Notes: generated from the sequence alone by a model not told the origin. A stretch of 64,000 bases of DNA from AV40 sp963817335 (GCA_963817335.1 CAWFNX010000001.1:868001-932000); one strand, 5' to 3'; shown: positions 35,203 through 45,161, counted from the stretch's first letter. Program-made: numbers and translations.

Positions 35203-36798
35203 ATGACGAAGTGTGACATCACCTTTCCCCTTCCGCTCCCTGATGACCCGCGAAAGTGGCAGGGATGGAATAATTATAGCTCGCCCAATTATTACGAACG
35301 GCTTTGCCTCGACCCGCACGCTAATCCGAGCAACGAACTGATTGAAGAGCATTGCCGCGAGCTGATGCGGTGGTGGCAAAAGAAATTGCCGCTCAAAAAT
35401 CAGCCGAGCAATCCGCTGGCTCAGATGTTGCGGTCCGGTTTGGAGGAATCGTCGCGTTTTCTGACTGAAGCGCGTCTCGAGTTGCTCGATCCCGACCGGC
35501 GCAGAGTCCTGGACGAGGAATTGGCCGCGCAACAACATGAAGCCGCGGTCTCTGAATTTCAAAAATATCTCGAATTCACCCTCACCGGTGGAGTTTTGAC
35601 CGTCGAAGAGGAGAAGAACTTGATCCGGTTTGGGACGGAACGCGCCTTGACCGAACCGGAAATCTTCACCCTGATCGAAGACGCGTTGCAGGAAAAAGGC
35701 GCTACACGCGCTGCGGTTCCATCGCCGTCCGAGCGTCTAACCCAACTGCCAGAGAAACCTTCGTCCGCGAGTCCGCAGGAAGAATTTCTGCGCATGTTGC
35801 GCCTGAGCAATCTCGACAGCATGAGCATGAGCGACGATCAACGAGACACGTTTATCGACATGGCCGAGAACCTCGGCCTTGATCCAGGCGAAGCCGAAGA
35901 CCTGGTCGATCTCTATTTAGAGGAAACTGACGAAAAGGCGCTCGCCGCGTCGCCACCACCGGCGCCCAAAATCGAAGTCAAAGCCGCGTCCCCGGCGCCC
36001 GCGCCGGAAAAACCAGCGGCTGCGAAGTTTGAATACAACGCCGATCTGGAACGCGCGCGCTACAGCAATTTCACGAACTCCCTTGGCGGAATGATGATTT
36101 TTGTTCCGTCAGCAGAATTTACCATGGGGAGCGAAGCCGAAGACACGGCCCCAAATGAGCGACCGGCCGCGCACGTAACCGTCAGCCGTTTTTACATTTC
36201 GCGTTTTTTGATTACGAACGCGGACTACGAGCAATTCGATCGCGCTCATTCATGCAAGCGCGCTGCCGGAGCAGGGGACCGGCATCCGGTTGTCTACGTG
36301 AGCAGTTTGGACGCGATCAAGTTTTGCAACTGGTTGAGCACTCGCGAGCGCCGCAAGTATCGGTTGCCGACCGAGGCGGAATGGGAATACGTCGCAAAGG
36401 GACATGATGGTCGAACGTTTCCGTGGGGACATCAGGACGGCCGCGGCGATCTCGCGAACTTCGCCGACAAAAACACGGTTTTCGCCTGGAGCGACCATGA
36501 AATCGATTGTGGCTACGCCGAGAGTTCTCCGGTCGGCGCGTTTCCTCTTGGGGCCAGTCCATTTGGGGTCGAAGACATGGCCGGTAACGTGTGGGAATGG
36601 TGTCTCGATTATTACGAGCCGTACCGCTCCGGACCGAAAATAAATCCGCGCGGACCGACCATTGGCGCCAAACGCGTTTATCGCGGTGGAAGTTGGAAAT
36701 CGCGCTTCAGCAGTCTGCGAACGACGGTCCGTGGCTCGAATGTTCCGAGTTTTTCGTGCAACGATCTCGGATTCCGGCTCGTTTGCGAGTGCGACTAA
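35203..36798 (+). CDS. J-like N-domain fused to an FGE-sulfatase (SUMF1-like) domain
   Basis: 531 residues. Residues about 26-115 (SPNYYERLCLDPHA...RELMRWWQKK...FLTEARLELLDPDRRRVLDEE) follow a J-domain pattern but lack HPD. Two small helical segments come next (LTEPEIFTLIEDAL; MAENLGLDPGEAEDLVDLYLEE), then a Pro/Ala linker. From about 290 an FGE-sulfatase/SUMF1-type domain runs to the end: GGMMIFVPSAEFTMGSE, YRLPTEAEWEYVAKG, FGVEDMAGNVWEWCLDYY, VYRGGSWKSRFSSLRTTVRGS, DLGFRLVCE. The two cysteines that bind copper in true formylglycine-generating enzymes are absent after GGSW, so it may bind ligands rather than make formylglycine. Cotranscription with the Hsp70 is very likely. Confidence 0.82.
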   Translation: MTKCDITFPLPLPDDPRKWQGWNNYSSPNYYERLCLDPHANPSNELIEEHCRELMRWWQKKLPLKNQPSNPLAQMLRSGLEESSRFLTEARLELLDPDRRRVLDEELAAQQHEAAVSEFQKYLEFTLTGGVLTVEEEKNLIRFGTERALTEPEIFTLIEDALQEKGATRAAVPSPSERLTQLPEKPSSASPQEEFLRMLRLSNLDSMSMSDDQRDTFIDMAENLGLDPGEAEDLVDLYLEETDEKALAASPPPAPKIEVKAASPAPAPEKPAAAKFEYNADLERARYSNFTNSLGGMMIFVPSAEFTMGSEAEDTAPNERPAAHVTVSRFYISRFLITNADYEQFDRAHSCKRAAGAGDRHPVVYVSSLDAIKFCNWLSTRERRKYRLPTEAEWEYVAKGHDGRTFPWGHQDGRGDLANFADKNTVFAWSDHEIDCGYAESSPVGAFPLGASPFGVEDMAGNVWEWCLDYYEPYRSGPKINPRGPTIGAKRVYRGGSWKSRFSSLRTTVRGSNVPSFSCNDLGFRLVCECD

Positions 36799-36819
36799 AC
36801 GATTAAGCTGGCAAAATTC

Positions 36820-36892
36820 TGCACCGTGCAGGGATCGAACCTGCGACCCAGTGATTAAGAGTCACTTGCTCTACCAGCTGAGCTAACGGTGC
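36820..36892 (-). tRNA. tRNA-Lys (anticodon CTT)
   Basis: 73 nt folding into a clean cloverleaf: acceptor GCACCGT/ACGGTGC with discriminator A, D arm GCTC-AGCTGGTA-GAGC, anticodon arm AGTGA-CTCTTAA-TCACT and T arm GCAGG-TTCGATC-CCTGC. No CCA is encoded. It is convergent with the FGE gene. Confidence 0.96.
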
Positions 36893-36962
36893 GAAAGAAT
36901 AGCCGATTTCTTTAATCCGTCTTTGGCTTTTCGGCAACCTGACAGCCGGGGGTTGTATCTAA

Positions 36963-37001
36963 AGATTACGCTCCCGCTCGTGCATCAAGAATGTGCCCAA
37001 C
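36963..37001. repeat. Fragment shared with the composite repeat at 62037
   Basis: GATTACGCTCCCGCT and the following bases recur, with about 75% identity over 38 bp, inside the repeat at 62047-62085. It lies in the otherwise featureless 157-bp gap between tRNA-Lys and the nrfD-like gene. Confidence 0.45.
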
Positions 37002-37049
37002 TATGGATTGTCGCATAGCGGCATGATTCAAGATTTCAAGCAGCGAGTT

Positions 37050-38021
37050 TCAGCTTTGCGACGAAAAGACGGCTTCCGGGTCGTTCCCGGAAACTTTCCC
37101 AGCTGAAATCCATCCGAAACGGCTGATCATCGCGCCGATAAGAAACGAAATAGCGGCGAGGGGAACGAGACTCGTTAGGCGCAGAACGAGCGCCAATGGT
37201 CCGCTGAGGATTTCGCCGGTGCGAATCAGCCAGCCGGACTGCGATTCATGTAACGAACGATCGGCTTTGCCGTGTTTATTGACCTCCAGCCAAATCCAGA
37301 GGGCGCATTCGACGCTTGCAGCGAGAATGCCCAGTGCGTTCAACGCCGCGCTCCTGTAACCTAACAACTCGAGCAGTCCCGCGGCCGAGCCGAGCCCGGC
37401 AGTGCCAAAATGAATCGGCAGCAACGTTCGATGCAAGAACCACGCGGGAATGACCGTCGCTCCGAGCAAAACTCCAGTGTAAGTCGCGAGACCCAATCCC
37501 CAGAATGCGCCTCCGGCCACCAAGAGATCGGTGGCAAAACGCAGCACCTGATCTACCGAGCCGGAAAAGATTTGTCGCTCGTGCCATTCAAGGGCAATCA
37601 ATCCCGGCACAGCGCAAGCGCTGAAGATCGATAAGATCCAAGCGCCGACCGACATCGGCGATTGCGGTTTGAAAATGCGCAACATGTTCAAAAACAAGCG
37701 GGGGCGCCCGAGATCCATGATCAGCAAGATTGGCGAGACAATCGCGCCTGCGCCGGCGAGCCACATCGCGGCGCGCGTTATTTCGTGCTGATGAAAAATT
37801 AATCCGGCAAAGGCGATCAGAGCCGACATACCGCTCAAACCGCCAACAAAAAAGTAAACGGGAATCTCCCAGGTCCAAACCGGCGGCCTAACGACCGGCT
37901 CCCCATAGTAGCCAGGCATTCTCGGGATCGGTCCGCCGGCAACATCAACGCCGTTGCCGCTGACCATGCCTTTTTTCCAGGCTTCGTCGCGGATTTGTTC
38001 GAGTCGTTGTTCGTTAGGCAT
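37050..38021 (-). CDS. nrfD: NrfD/PsrC-family membrane subunit of formate dehydrogenase
   Basis: 323 residues with about eight membrane helices. WEIPVYFFVGGLSGMSALIAF near residue 50 and RAAMWLAGAGAIVSPILLIMDLGRP near 85 are NrfD signatures. NrfD-type subunits pass electrons from an Fe-S subunit to quinone without haem. The gene is 1 bp after fdhB, completing an FdhA-FdhB-NrfD module. It replaces the cytochrome b556 gamma subunit of E. coli formate dehydrogenase-N. Confidence 0.88.
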   Translation of the reverse strand: MPNEQRLEQIRDEAWKKGMVSGNGVDVAGGPIPRMPGYYGEPVVRPPVWTWEIPVYFFVGGLSGMSALIAFAGLIFHQHEITRAAMWLAGAGAIVSPILLIMDLGRPRLFLNMLRIFKPQSPMSVGAWILSIFSACAVPGLIALEWHERQIFSGSVDQVLRFATDLLVAGGAFWGLGLATYTGVLLGATVIPAWFLHRTLLPIHFGTAGLGSAAGLLELLGYRSAALNALGILAASVECALWIWLEVNKHGKADRSLHESQSGWLIRTGEILSGPLALVLRLTSLVPLAAISFLIGAMISRFGWISAGKVSGNDPEAVFSSQS

Positions 38022-38022
38022 T

Positions 38023-38886
38023 TCAGGAAAGGAAATAAAATGCGCTTATCGTCGCAATTGCTGCCCCGATCGCAGTGGCCAGGGCCGACCTCCACGCAGA
38101 TTTCAAATAGATTGTTGGGACCTGTGGTTTGGGCGGCAGCCCGTACGCTTCCGGGCCGCCCAGAATGAGAAAGAACGCGTGGATTCCGCGCACCGAAGTT
38201 TCAGTCGGGTCGTAAATCTGCGCGTCGTCGAACCCTTGCTCGCGCAATTCCTCAATTCGTTTTGCGCCGCGCGCCCGCAAATCATCAAGGCGTCCGAAGA
38301 CAATTGATTCCGTTGGACATACTTTCGCGCAGGCCGGAACGAGTCCGCTTTTTTGTCGATCGTAACAGAAGGTGCATTTGAATGCGCCGCCGTGGTTTGG
38401 CAACGGCTTCGGGCGACGATTGATCACGCCAAACGGACAGGAAACAACGCAGTAGCCGCAACCGTTGCACACATCATCCTGGACCAGCACCGAGCCAACT
38501 TCGGTCCGAACAATCGAACCGGTCGGACAAGCTTCGAGACATCCCGCTTCCTCGCAATGCTTGCAAACGTCGGACAGAAAAATCCAACGAAACGGATCAT
38601 TATCGCCTAACGACATTGGTCCTGTGATTTGGTTTCCTTTTGGGAGGTCCTGTTCCAGAAATAAAACGTGGCGCCATGTCGTTGCGCCCAGGTGGCCGGT
38701 GTTGTCGTAGGAATTTCCCGACCAAACAAAGCCGTCGTCCGGAACTTCGTTCCACTCTTTGCACGCGACTTCGCACGCTTTGCAGCCGATGCACACTGTC
38801 GGATCGGTGAAGAACCCTACCTCGACGCGGTCTTGCACGTAAGAGTGTCTCCGCTGGTTGGTGCTCTGGATTCCTTCGCCAATCAT
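38023..38886 (-). CDS. fdhB: Formate dehydrogenase iron-sulfur subunit
   Basis: About 287 residues with four ferredoxin-type clusters: CIGCKACEVAC, CKHCEEAGCLEAC, CNGCGYCVVSC and CTFC...CAKVC. A C-terminal membrane helix (ALATAIGAAIATISAFYF) anchors it. It carries electrons from FdhA to the NrfD-type subunit. The ATG at 38886 overlaps the fdhA TGA (ATGA). An upstream in-frame extension reads antisense to no known motif and is rejected. Confidence 0.93.
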   Translation of the reverse strand: MIGEGIQSTNQRRHSYVQDRVEVGFFTDPTVCIGCKACEVACKEWNEVPDDGFVWSGNSYDNTGHLGATTWRHVLFLEQDLPKGNQITGPMSLGDNDPFRWIFLSDVCKHCEEAGCLEACPTGSIVRTEVGSVLVQDDVCNGCGYCVVSCPFGVINRRPKPLPNHGGAFKCTFCYDRQKSGLVPACAKVCPTESIVFGRLDDLRARGAKRIEELREQGFDDAQIYDPTETSVRGIHAFFLILGGPEAYGLPPKPQVPTIYLKSAWRSALATAIGAAIATISAFYFLS

Positions 38887-41800
38887 CGGTCTTCGGTCTT
38901 TCCGTGTTGACCGTGGCCGCCGGCTTCGGGCCCGCGCGACGCGCCGGGCGGTGGTTGCTCGGGATGCAAATTCGGTGGGCCACCCAGCGGCACATATTTC
39001 TTGATCCACTCCTCAAACGCCGGTCCGCGCGGCAAGCGTCCAGGCACAATGTTTACACCGCACGCCTTGGCTTCCATGATGGTAACGTTCGGCTCGCCCG
39101 AAATTGGAATGAGATCGTTTGTCGAATCGCCTTCTACTGGTCCAGCTGAACCGAAATGAAATGGCATCGCAATTTGATGAACCGTCTTACCGTTGAGATG
39201 CATCGGTCGCATCCGACGACTTACCAGTGCCCGCGACTCGATTGCCCCGCGCAAACTGACAATCGAAATGTAATCGCCGTTCTTGACGTTTAGCAGGGCA
39301 GCGAGCTCGGGCGACATCTCGGCGAACAGTTCGGGCTGCAATTCCGCCAGGTGACTAAGAAAGCGTGACATGCCGCCTGCGGTGTGGTGTTCGGTCAGGC
39401 GATAAGTCGTTAGGACATAAGGGAAACGCGGATCGCCCGGCGGCGCGAAACGGTTCTCGTTTCGCGTAAACCAATTCACGGTCGGATTGGTATCCCGCGA
39501 ATAGAGCGCGTTGCGCACCGGTGACTCAAGCGGCTCGTAGTGCGTTGGCATCGGTCCATCCTGCAAACCCTGCGGTACGTGAAGCCAGCCGAGTCCGTCC
39601 TCGTGTAAGATAAATGGCGCATCGCCGGGGATCGCTGCGAGTCCGCTTTCGTTCCCACTCGGGCGATACTCTGGCGACTTCTCGGGGACAAAATCGGGAA
39701 CGTCGACACCGGTCCATTTTTGCTGGCCCTGGTCCCACCAAACTAATTTCTTGCCTTCGCTCCAAGGCTCGCCGTTCGGCTTGGCGCTGGCGCGGTTATA
39801 TATAATGCGGCGATCGGCCGGCCAGACGAAGCCCCAGCCGTGGCCAAGATAATTTTTGGAATTCCGCGTGTTCGCTTTGTTGACCTTGTCCGAGCCAAGA
39901 ACGCCGGAGTAAATCCAAGCGCCACATGAGGTGGAGCCGTCGGCCTTCAGTTTTCCAAATCCGTCGACCTGCCGGCCGTGATGCGGATTGCCTTCTCGAT
40001 CGACGCCGCCGAACACGACTCCGTCGGCATCGGGCCGTGGATTGGTCGACCAACCGTTGATTTCGGCGAGGACGGCTTCCATTTTTGGTTCGCCGTGTTC
40101 ATCTTCCGGATACCACCAGTCGAGCGCGCGCAGCGGCTCATCGAGTGGATCGTTGGATTGCTTCGCCTTAGCGATAAGCCGCAAAGCGAGTTGATGCATG
40201 AACCAACCTTCCGATCGCGCATCGCCGGGCGGCTCGACCGCTTTCTGCCGCCATTGCAACATCCGTTGCGTCTGCGTGAATGCGCCTTCCTTTTCCGCGT
40301 GACCCGCCGCAGGAAAAAAGAAAACCTCCGTTTCGATGTCCTTGGTTTTCAATTCGCCGCGTTCGATCTCAAGCGAGTCGCGCCAGAATGTGGCGCCCTC
40401 GATCGCGACCATGTCGCGCACAACCAGCCATTTTAATTTCGAGAGCGCAGTGCGTTGCAACCGGGAGTTCGCGGCCGCGACCGCCGGGTTCTGCCCCATC
40501 ATGAACATCCCCTCCATTTTCCCGTCGGCCATGTCGTAGAGATATTCGAAGAACGAATGGTTGCCCGTAGGTTTCGGCACCCAGCTGTAGCCAAAATCAT
40601 TTTCGGCGGTGGCGTTCTTACCGTAGTAGGCCTTCATCAAGCTGATAAAGTACGCTGGATAACTATTCCAAAGGCCAGTCGGCTTAGTTTGATGAGCAAG
40701 GTAGTCGCGCAACGTTTCCTCGCTGCCATCGCCCTTCGGCATCGGCAGATAACCTGGCAAAATGTCGTAGAGCGTCGGGATATCGGTCGAGCCTTGAATC
40801 GATGCGTGGCCGCGCAACGCCATGATCCCGCCGCCCGGCCGGCCGATGTTGCCTAACAACAATTGCAGGATCGACGCGGTGCGAATGATCTGAACCCCTT
40901 TCGAGTGTTGGGTCCATCCGAGGGCATAACAAATCGCTGCGCTTCTATCCGGACCCGACGCAGCGGCAAGCGCGTCGGCAACTTTGTGAAAAAGAGCAGG
41001 CGAGATCCCGCAAATCTTCTCCACCATGTCAGGCGTGTAGCGAGCGAAGTGGCGTCGCAATGTTTGGAAAACGCAGCGCGGATGTTGCAGGGTCAGATCG
41101 CGCTCAGGGAAACTGAGGTTCGGGTGACCTTGGTAGGACCAGGTCTCTTTGTCGTAAGCACGTTTTTGTTCATTCCAACCTGAGAAAAAGCCGGTTGCGC
41201 CTTCGTCCGTGTCGCGAAAGTCTTCGCGCAAAATACAGGAAGCGTTTGTGTAGTTAACGACGTAATCGGAAAAGAACAGATTGTTCTCGACGACGTGCCG
41301 GATAATCCCTCCGAGAAAAGCGATGTCGCTGCCGGCGCGAATCGGCACCCAAATATCCGCCAGCGCGCTGGTCCGCGAAAAACGCGGATCGACATGAATG
41401 ATGGTCGCACCGCGTTCTTTGGCTTTCATCACCCAGCGAAATCCGACCGGATGAGCTTCGGCCATCGACGATCCTTCAATTAAAATGCAATCGGCGTTGG
41501 CCAGATCTTGTTGCGCGGTTGTAGCTCCGCCCCGACCAAAAGAGGTGCCCAGACCGGGCACGGTGCTGCTATGTCATATCCGGGCCTGGTTGGAAATACA
41601 CACCATCCCCAGGCCTCCGGTAAATAGTTTTTTGATTAGATAATTTTCCTCGTTGTCGAGGGTGGCGCCGCCGAGATGACAAATTCCGGTGGTGTGATTG
41701 ATCATCGAGCCGATCTTGTTCGTGGACAAAGGTGTGCTTTCGCGATTCCCAGACACGGTCCGCGACCATGTCCATTGCTCGTTCAAGAGAAATGTACGTC

Positions 41801-42135
41801 CATTGCTTTCGCGCGCGGCGCGCGATATTTCATTTTTGTTTCGCGACGCGATGTGAGTGAGTAGCTGGAATGAGGCCGCACCTTTCGGACAAAGGTTACC
41901 CTGACTGATCGGACGACTCAGGGTCGCCTTCGATCGAAACCAGCTTGCCGTCGCGATGATAAATCAGCTGACCGCATCCCACGCCGCAGTAAGGACAAAT
42001 CGAGCGCGCGACTTTTGCGTCATCCGTGCGCGCCCGCATCGCGCGAGTTTTGTCGGACATCGCCTCAAGTCCGGTGCCGTCTTTGCCCTCGCGAATCTGG
42101 CGAACGAGCGGCCATTTCGAAAGCAATGTGAACAT
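38883..42135 (-). CDS. fdhA: Selenocysteine-containing formate dehydrogenase catalytic subunit, with three 1-base indels near the N terminus
   Basis: Corrected length is about 1083 residues. The start MFTLLSKWPLVRQIREGKDGTGLEA matches FdhA proteins and carries no twin-arginine signal, so the enzyme faces the cytoplasm. CPYCGVGCG binds the [4Fe-4S] cluster. An in-frame TGA at 41576-41574 follows NQARI and precedes HSSTVPGLGTSFGRGG, exactly the selenocysteine position, with a SECIS hairpin downstream. Molybdopterin-domain motifs follow (GSSMAEAHPVGFRW, HVDPRFSRTSALAD). Frame changes near 41911 (+1), 41808 (-1) and 41711 (+1) break the N-terminal region, although each side reads well. It oxidises formate to CO2. 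Confidence 0.9.
41545..41561 (-). promoter_or_regulatory. Bacterial SECIS element of fdhA
   Basis: The stem GUGCCC/GGGCAC with apical loop GGUCU starts 12 nt after the UGA. Loop sequence and spacing match the SelB-binding hairpin of E. coli fdhF/fdnG. It lies within the coding sequence (VPGLGT). Confidence 0.82.
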
Positions 42136-42325
42136 AGATCCCGTCCAAGTTTCTTCGCATCTGCACGATTTGTCAGTTGCGAATTGTGGCTAAACTCAAC
42201 GCGACGAGATCAGATTGGGTCGGAAGCCTGGCTTGGTGCAAGTCGCTCAGTGTCGGGAGTGTCGCACAACTACGCTTTTCGCTTTCTCAAGATCGACATC
42301 GAGGTAGATCGATATTTATTGGCGT

Positions 42326-44122
42326 ATGACGAGTAACGGCGCGCTAATCGAAGACTACGCGTTCCTAAGCGACACCCAGACTGGCGCGCTGGTCAGCCGC
42401 GACGGTTGTGTGGACTGGCTCTGTTTTCCCCGGTTCGATTCGGGTGCGTGTTTCGCGTCATTGTTAGGCAAACGCGAGAATGGCTGTTGGCGATTTTTCC
42501 CGCGCGAGAAAGTTGAAAAAGTGCGGCGACGATATCGCGGCGCCAGCCTGATTTTGGAAACAGAGATCGAAACGGCGTCCGGGACCGTGCGTTTCATCGA
42601 TTTCATGCCGCCGCGCGGAAAGAATCCGGACTTCGTTCGAATCGTCGAGGGAGTGAGTGGCGAAGTCGCGCTGCAAATGGAACTGATCATTCGTTTCGAC
42701 TACGGCCACATTGTCCCGTGGGTGCGCAAGCGGCACGGCGGACTCGAAGCCATCGCCGGCCCGGATGGTTTGATTTTGCGCACACCAATCAAGACGCATG
42801 GCAAAGATTTAACGACCGTTGCCGAATTCACGGTCAAGAAAGGCGAGCGGGTTCCATTCGTTCTCACCTGGTTCGAATCGCATCAGGAACCGCCCAAGGC
42901 GGTCACTGCCGATCATGCGTTGCGCGACACGGAGCAATTTTGGACGCGCTGGTCGGAGCAGTGTCGCCCAAAAACCTTATGGGATGACGCGGTGAAGCGG
43001 TCGCTGGTTGTGCTCAAGGGACTGACCTATGCGCCAACTGGTGGCCTGGTCGCGGCGCTGACCACTTCGTTGCCGGAAAAAATCGGCGGCGTTCGCAATT
43101 GGGATTATCGTTATTGCTGGCTGCGGGATGCGACATTCACCCTGATCGCGTTCATGAACGCGGGTTACAAGGAAGAGGCCACCCAATGGCGCGAATGGCT
43201 GCTTCGCGCAATCGCCGGCTCACCGTCGCAAATGCAAATCATGTACGGGGTGCATGGCGAGCGGCGCCTCAACGAATTCGAAGTTCCCTGGCTCGCCGGA
43301 TACGAAAATTCCAAGCCCGTCCGAATCGGTAACGCGGCGTCGTTGCAATTTCAGATCGACGTTTATGGCGAAGTCCTGGCGGCGATGTATCGAGCGCAGA
43401 TCGCGGGTATCCAAAATGATGAATTCGATTGGGCATTGCAGGAAGGGTTGATGAAATTTCTGGAATCTAACTGGCAAAAACCTGATCACGGAATCTGGGA
43501 AGTCCGCGGGGAACCAAGAAATTTTACTCATTCAAAAATGATGGCCTGGCTCGCCTTTGACTGCGCGATCAAGCTGGCCGAGGCCTGCAATTGCGGAGTC
43601 GGCGAAAACCTCGACCGTTGGCGAAAAGTCCGCGACCAAATTCATGCAGAAGTGTGCGAGCGCGGATACAACGCCACCAAAAAGGCATTCACCCAATATT
43701 ATGGCGGCTCAGCGTTGGACGCGAGCATGCTAATAATGCCGTTGATCCGCTTTCTTCCGTCAACCGATCCGCGCGTGGTTGGCACGGTCGAAGCGATTGA
43801 GCGTGAGCTGATGCAGGGTGGCTTTGTGCTTCGCTATCTCCCGGAACAGGAAAATGTCGACGGTTTGCCGGGAACCGAAGGCGTATTCCTTCCTTGTTCG
43901 TTTTGGATGGCCGACTGCCTGCATCTGATCGGCCGAAAAAAGGAGGCGCGAGAATTGTTCGAGCGTTTACTCGAAGTGGGAAACGACCTTGGATTGCTCT
44001 CCGAGGAATACAACCCGGCGTCGAAACGACTGCTTGGAAATTTTCCGCAGGCTTTCTCGCATGTCTCGTTAGTGAATGCCGCGCTCCTGTTGAGCGATCA
44101 GCATCCGTCGATCAACGCTTAG
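42326..44122 (+). CDS. GH15-family glycoside hydrolase (glucoamylase/trehalase-like)
   Basis: 598 residues. The N-terminal beta domain (IEDYAFLSDTQTGALVSRDGCVDWLCFPRFD) and the (alpha/alpha)6 domain with RNWDYRYCWLRDATFTL, HGIWEVRGEPRNFTHSKMMAWLAFD (general acid Glu region) and LLSEEYNP (second carboxylate) are typical of bacterial and archaeal GH15. Some members of this type are trehalases rather than glucoamylases. No signal peptide is seen, so it should act on cytosolic trehalose or alpha-glucans. It is divergent from fdhA across 190 bp and its stop is 1 bp from the convergent desaturase. Confidence 0.88.
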   Translation: MTSNGALIEDYAFLSDTQTGALVSRDGCVDWLCFPRFDSGACFASLLGKRENGCWRFFPREKVEKVRRRYRGASLILETEIETASGTVRFIDFMPPRGKNPDFVRIVEGVSGEVALQMELIIRFDYGHIVPWVRKRHGGLEAIAGPDGLILRTPIKTHGKDLTTVAEFTVKKGERVPFVLTWFESHQEPPKAVTADHALRDTEQFWTRWSEQCRPKTLWDDAVKRSLVVLKGLTYAPTGGLVAALTTSLPEKIGGVRNWDYRYCWLRDATFTLIAFMNAGYKEEATQWREWLLRAIAGSPSQMQIMYGVHGERRLNEFEVPWLAGYENSKPVRIGNAASLQFQIDVYGEVLAAMYRAQIAGIQNDEFDWALQEGLMKFLESNWQKPDHGIWEVRGEPRNFTHSKMMAWLAFDCAIKLAEACNCGVGENLDRWRKVRDQIHAEVCERGYNATKKAFTQYYGGSALDASMLIMPLIRFLPSTDPRVVGTVEAIERELMQGGFVLRYLPEQENVDGLPGTEGVFLPCSFWMADCLHLIGRKKEARELFERLLEVGNDLGLLSEEYNPASKRLLGNFPQAFSHVSLVNAALLLSDQHPSINA

Positions 44123-44123
44123 G

Positions 44124-45161
44124 CTAAACCCCCTCGGAGTGGGCTGGTCGGCCAATCGTTTTGCCGGGTTTTCGGGACGGCAAATTTGGATCGAGAAATC
44201 CGAGGGCATGCGGCGGCTTGATTACGCGGACTCCGGCGGCGCGTTGTTGTTCGAGAATCTGGTCGCGGAACGCCTGCATTCTCGTCCAGTGAACCTTCGG
44301 GCGGAAATGATGTTCGGCGTGATAGCCGTTAAAAAACCAAAACCAGTTGTAGAGTTTGTCGTAACTGCTCACGCCCCAGGCCATCGGTTCATCCGGATTG
44401 CCGCCGTAATGGCGATAGTAGCCGTTCAGATAGGAAAGGCAGTGACCAAAGTACCAGAACGGAAGAAGAAAACAGATGTAGTGCCAGTTCAGAATTCCAA
44501 GGATGACGAAGTTCCCCACGAAGAGGGCCAATTCGGCAATTCCCCAAAATGCTTCGCTCCAGCTTTTTCGTTTTAGCTCGCGGTAAACTGTTTTCGGGTC
44601 CTCGCGAAAGAAACTGAGAAAGGTGTAACTCAACGCCGATTCAGCTTCGCCGTCGTGTCCGTGTTTGTAGATCGAGATCCAATCGATGGTTTCGCCAGCG
44701 TCATCGGGACGGTCCGCGTTCCCTTTGTGATGTTGCAGGTGAATGCATTCGTAAAAAACCTGGCTGAAACCGACGGTGACCGATTCAAGAATGCTGAACA
44801 ATCGGTTGAGGAGGGGAGAGCGGAAATACGGATTATGAATGAAATTGTGCGAGATGCCGTTGATGTTCCAGGAAATGCTCACCGAATAAATGAAGCCGAG
44901 GATGAGCATTACCCACAGCGGGGCGCGCGGAAAAAGATAGAACATTCCGAAAAAGTAGGCGCAGTGCAGCAACGAGGCCGCCACCGGGACTAAATCCCAG
45001 CGGGTGTAGGCAAAAATTCTCGAATCGGTGTGCAATCGTTCGGAGGCGACGTCTTTCGAACGCGCGGCCACCGTTCTTTGAATCGGCTCAACTTCGGTAA
45101 TCATCAGGGAGCAAATAAACCAAGAGCGAATCCGCTCGTTGTCAATTTTCTCGGCGGACAT
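44124..45161 (-). CDS. Membrane fatty acid desaturase, paralogue 1
   Basis: 345 residues with four hydrophobic segments. The histidine boxes HNFIHN, HLQHHKGN and NGYHAEHHFRPKVHW bind the diiron site. Box spacing fits the FA_desaturase family. It would introduce a double bond into membrane acyl chains. It is closely similar to the protein encoded at 57831 (both have SRIFA.TRWD, GVSSY.K.YNW and LGFLDPNLP). An alternative start is the ATG at 45104. It lies 69 bp downstream of rpmH on the same strand. Confidence 0.85.
   Translation of the reverse strand: MSAEKIDNERIRSWFICSLMITEVEPIQRTVAARSKDVASERLHTDSRIFAYTRWDLVPVAASLLHCAYFFGMFYLFPRAPLWVMLILGFIYSVSISWNINGISHNFIHNPYFRSPLLNRLFSILESVTVGFSQVFYECIHLQHHKGNADRPDDAGETIDWISIYKHGHDGEAESALSYTFLSFFREDPKTVYRELKRKSWSEAFWGIAELALFVGNFVILGILNWHYICFLLPFWYFGHCLSYLNGYYRHYGGNPDEPMAWGVSSYDKLYNWFWFFNGYHAEHHFRPKVHWTRMQAFRDQILEQQRAAGVRVIKPPHALGFLDPNLPSRKPGKTIGRPAHSEGV

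Noticed and set aside
36100..36798. Diversity-generating retroelement target (FGE/C-type-lectin fold)
   Set aside because: No reverse transcriptase, template repeat or variable repeat occurs nearby.
41574..41576. In-frame TGA in fdhA read as a nonsense mutation
   Set aside because: It is exactly the Sec position of FdhA and is followed by a SECIS hairpin.
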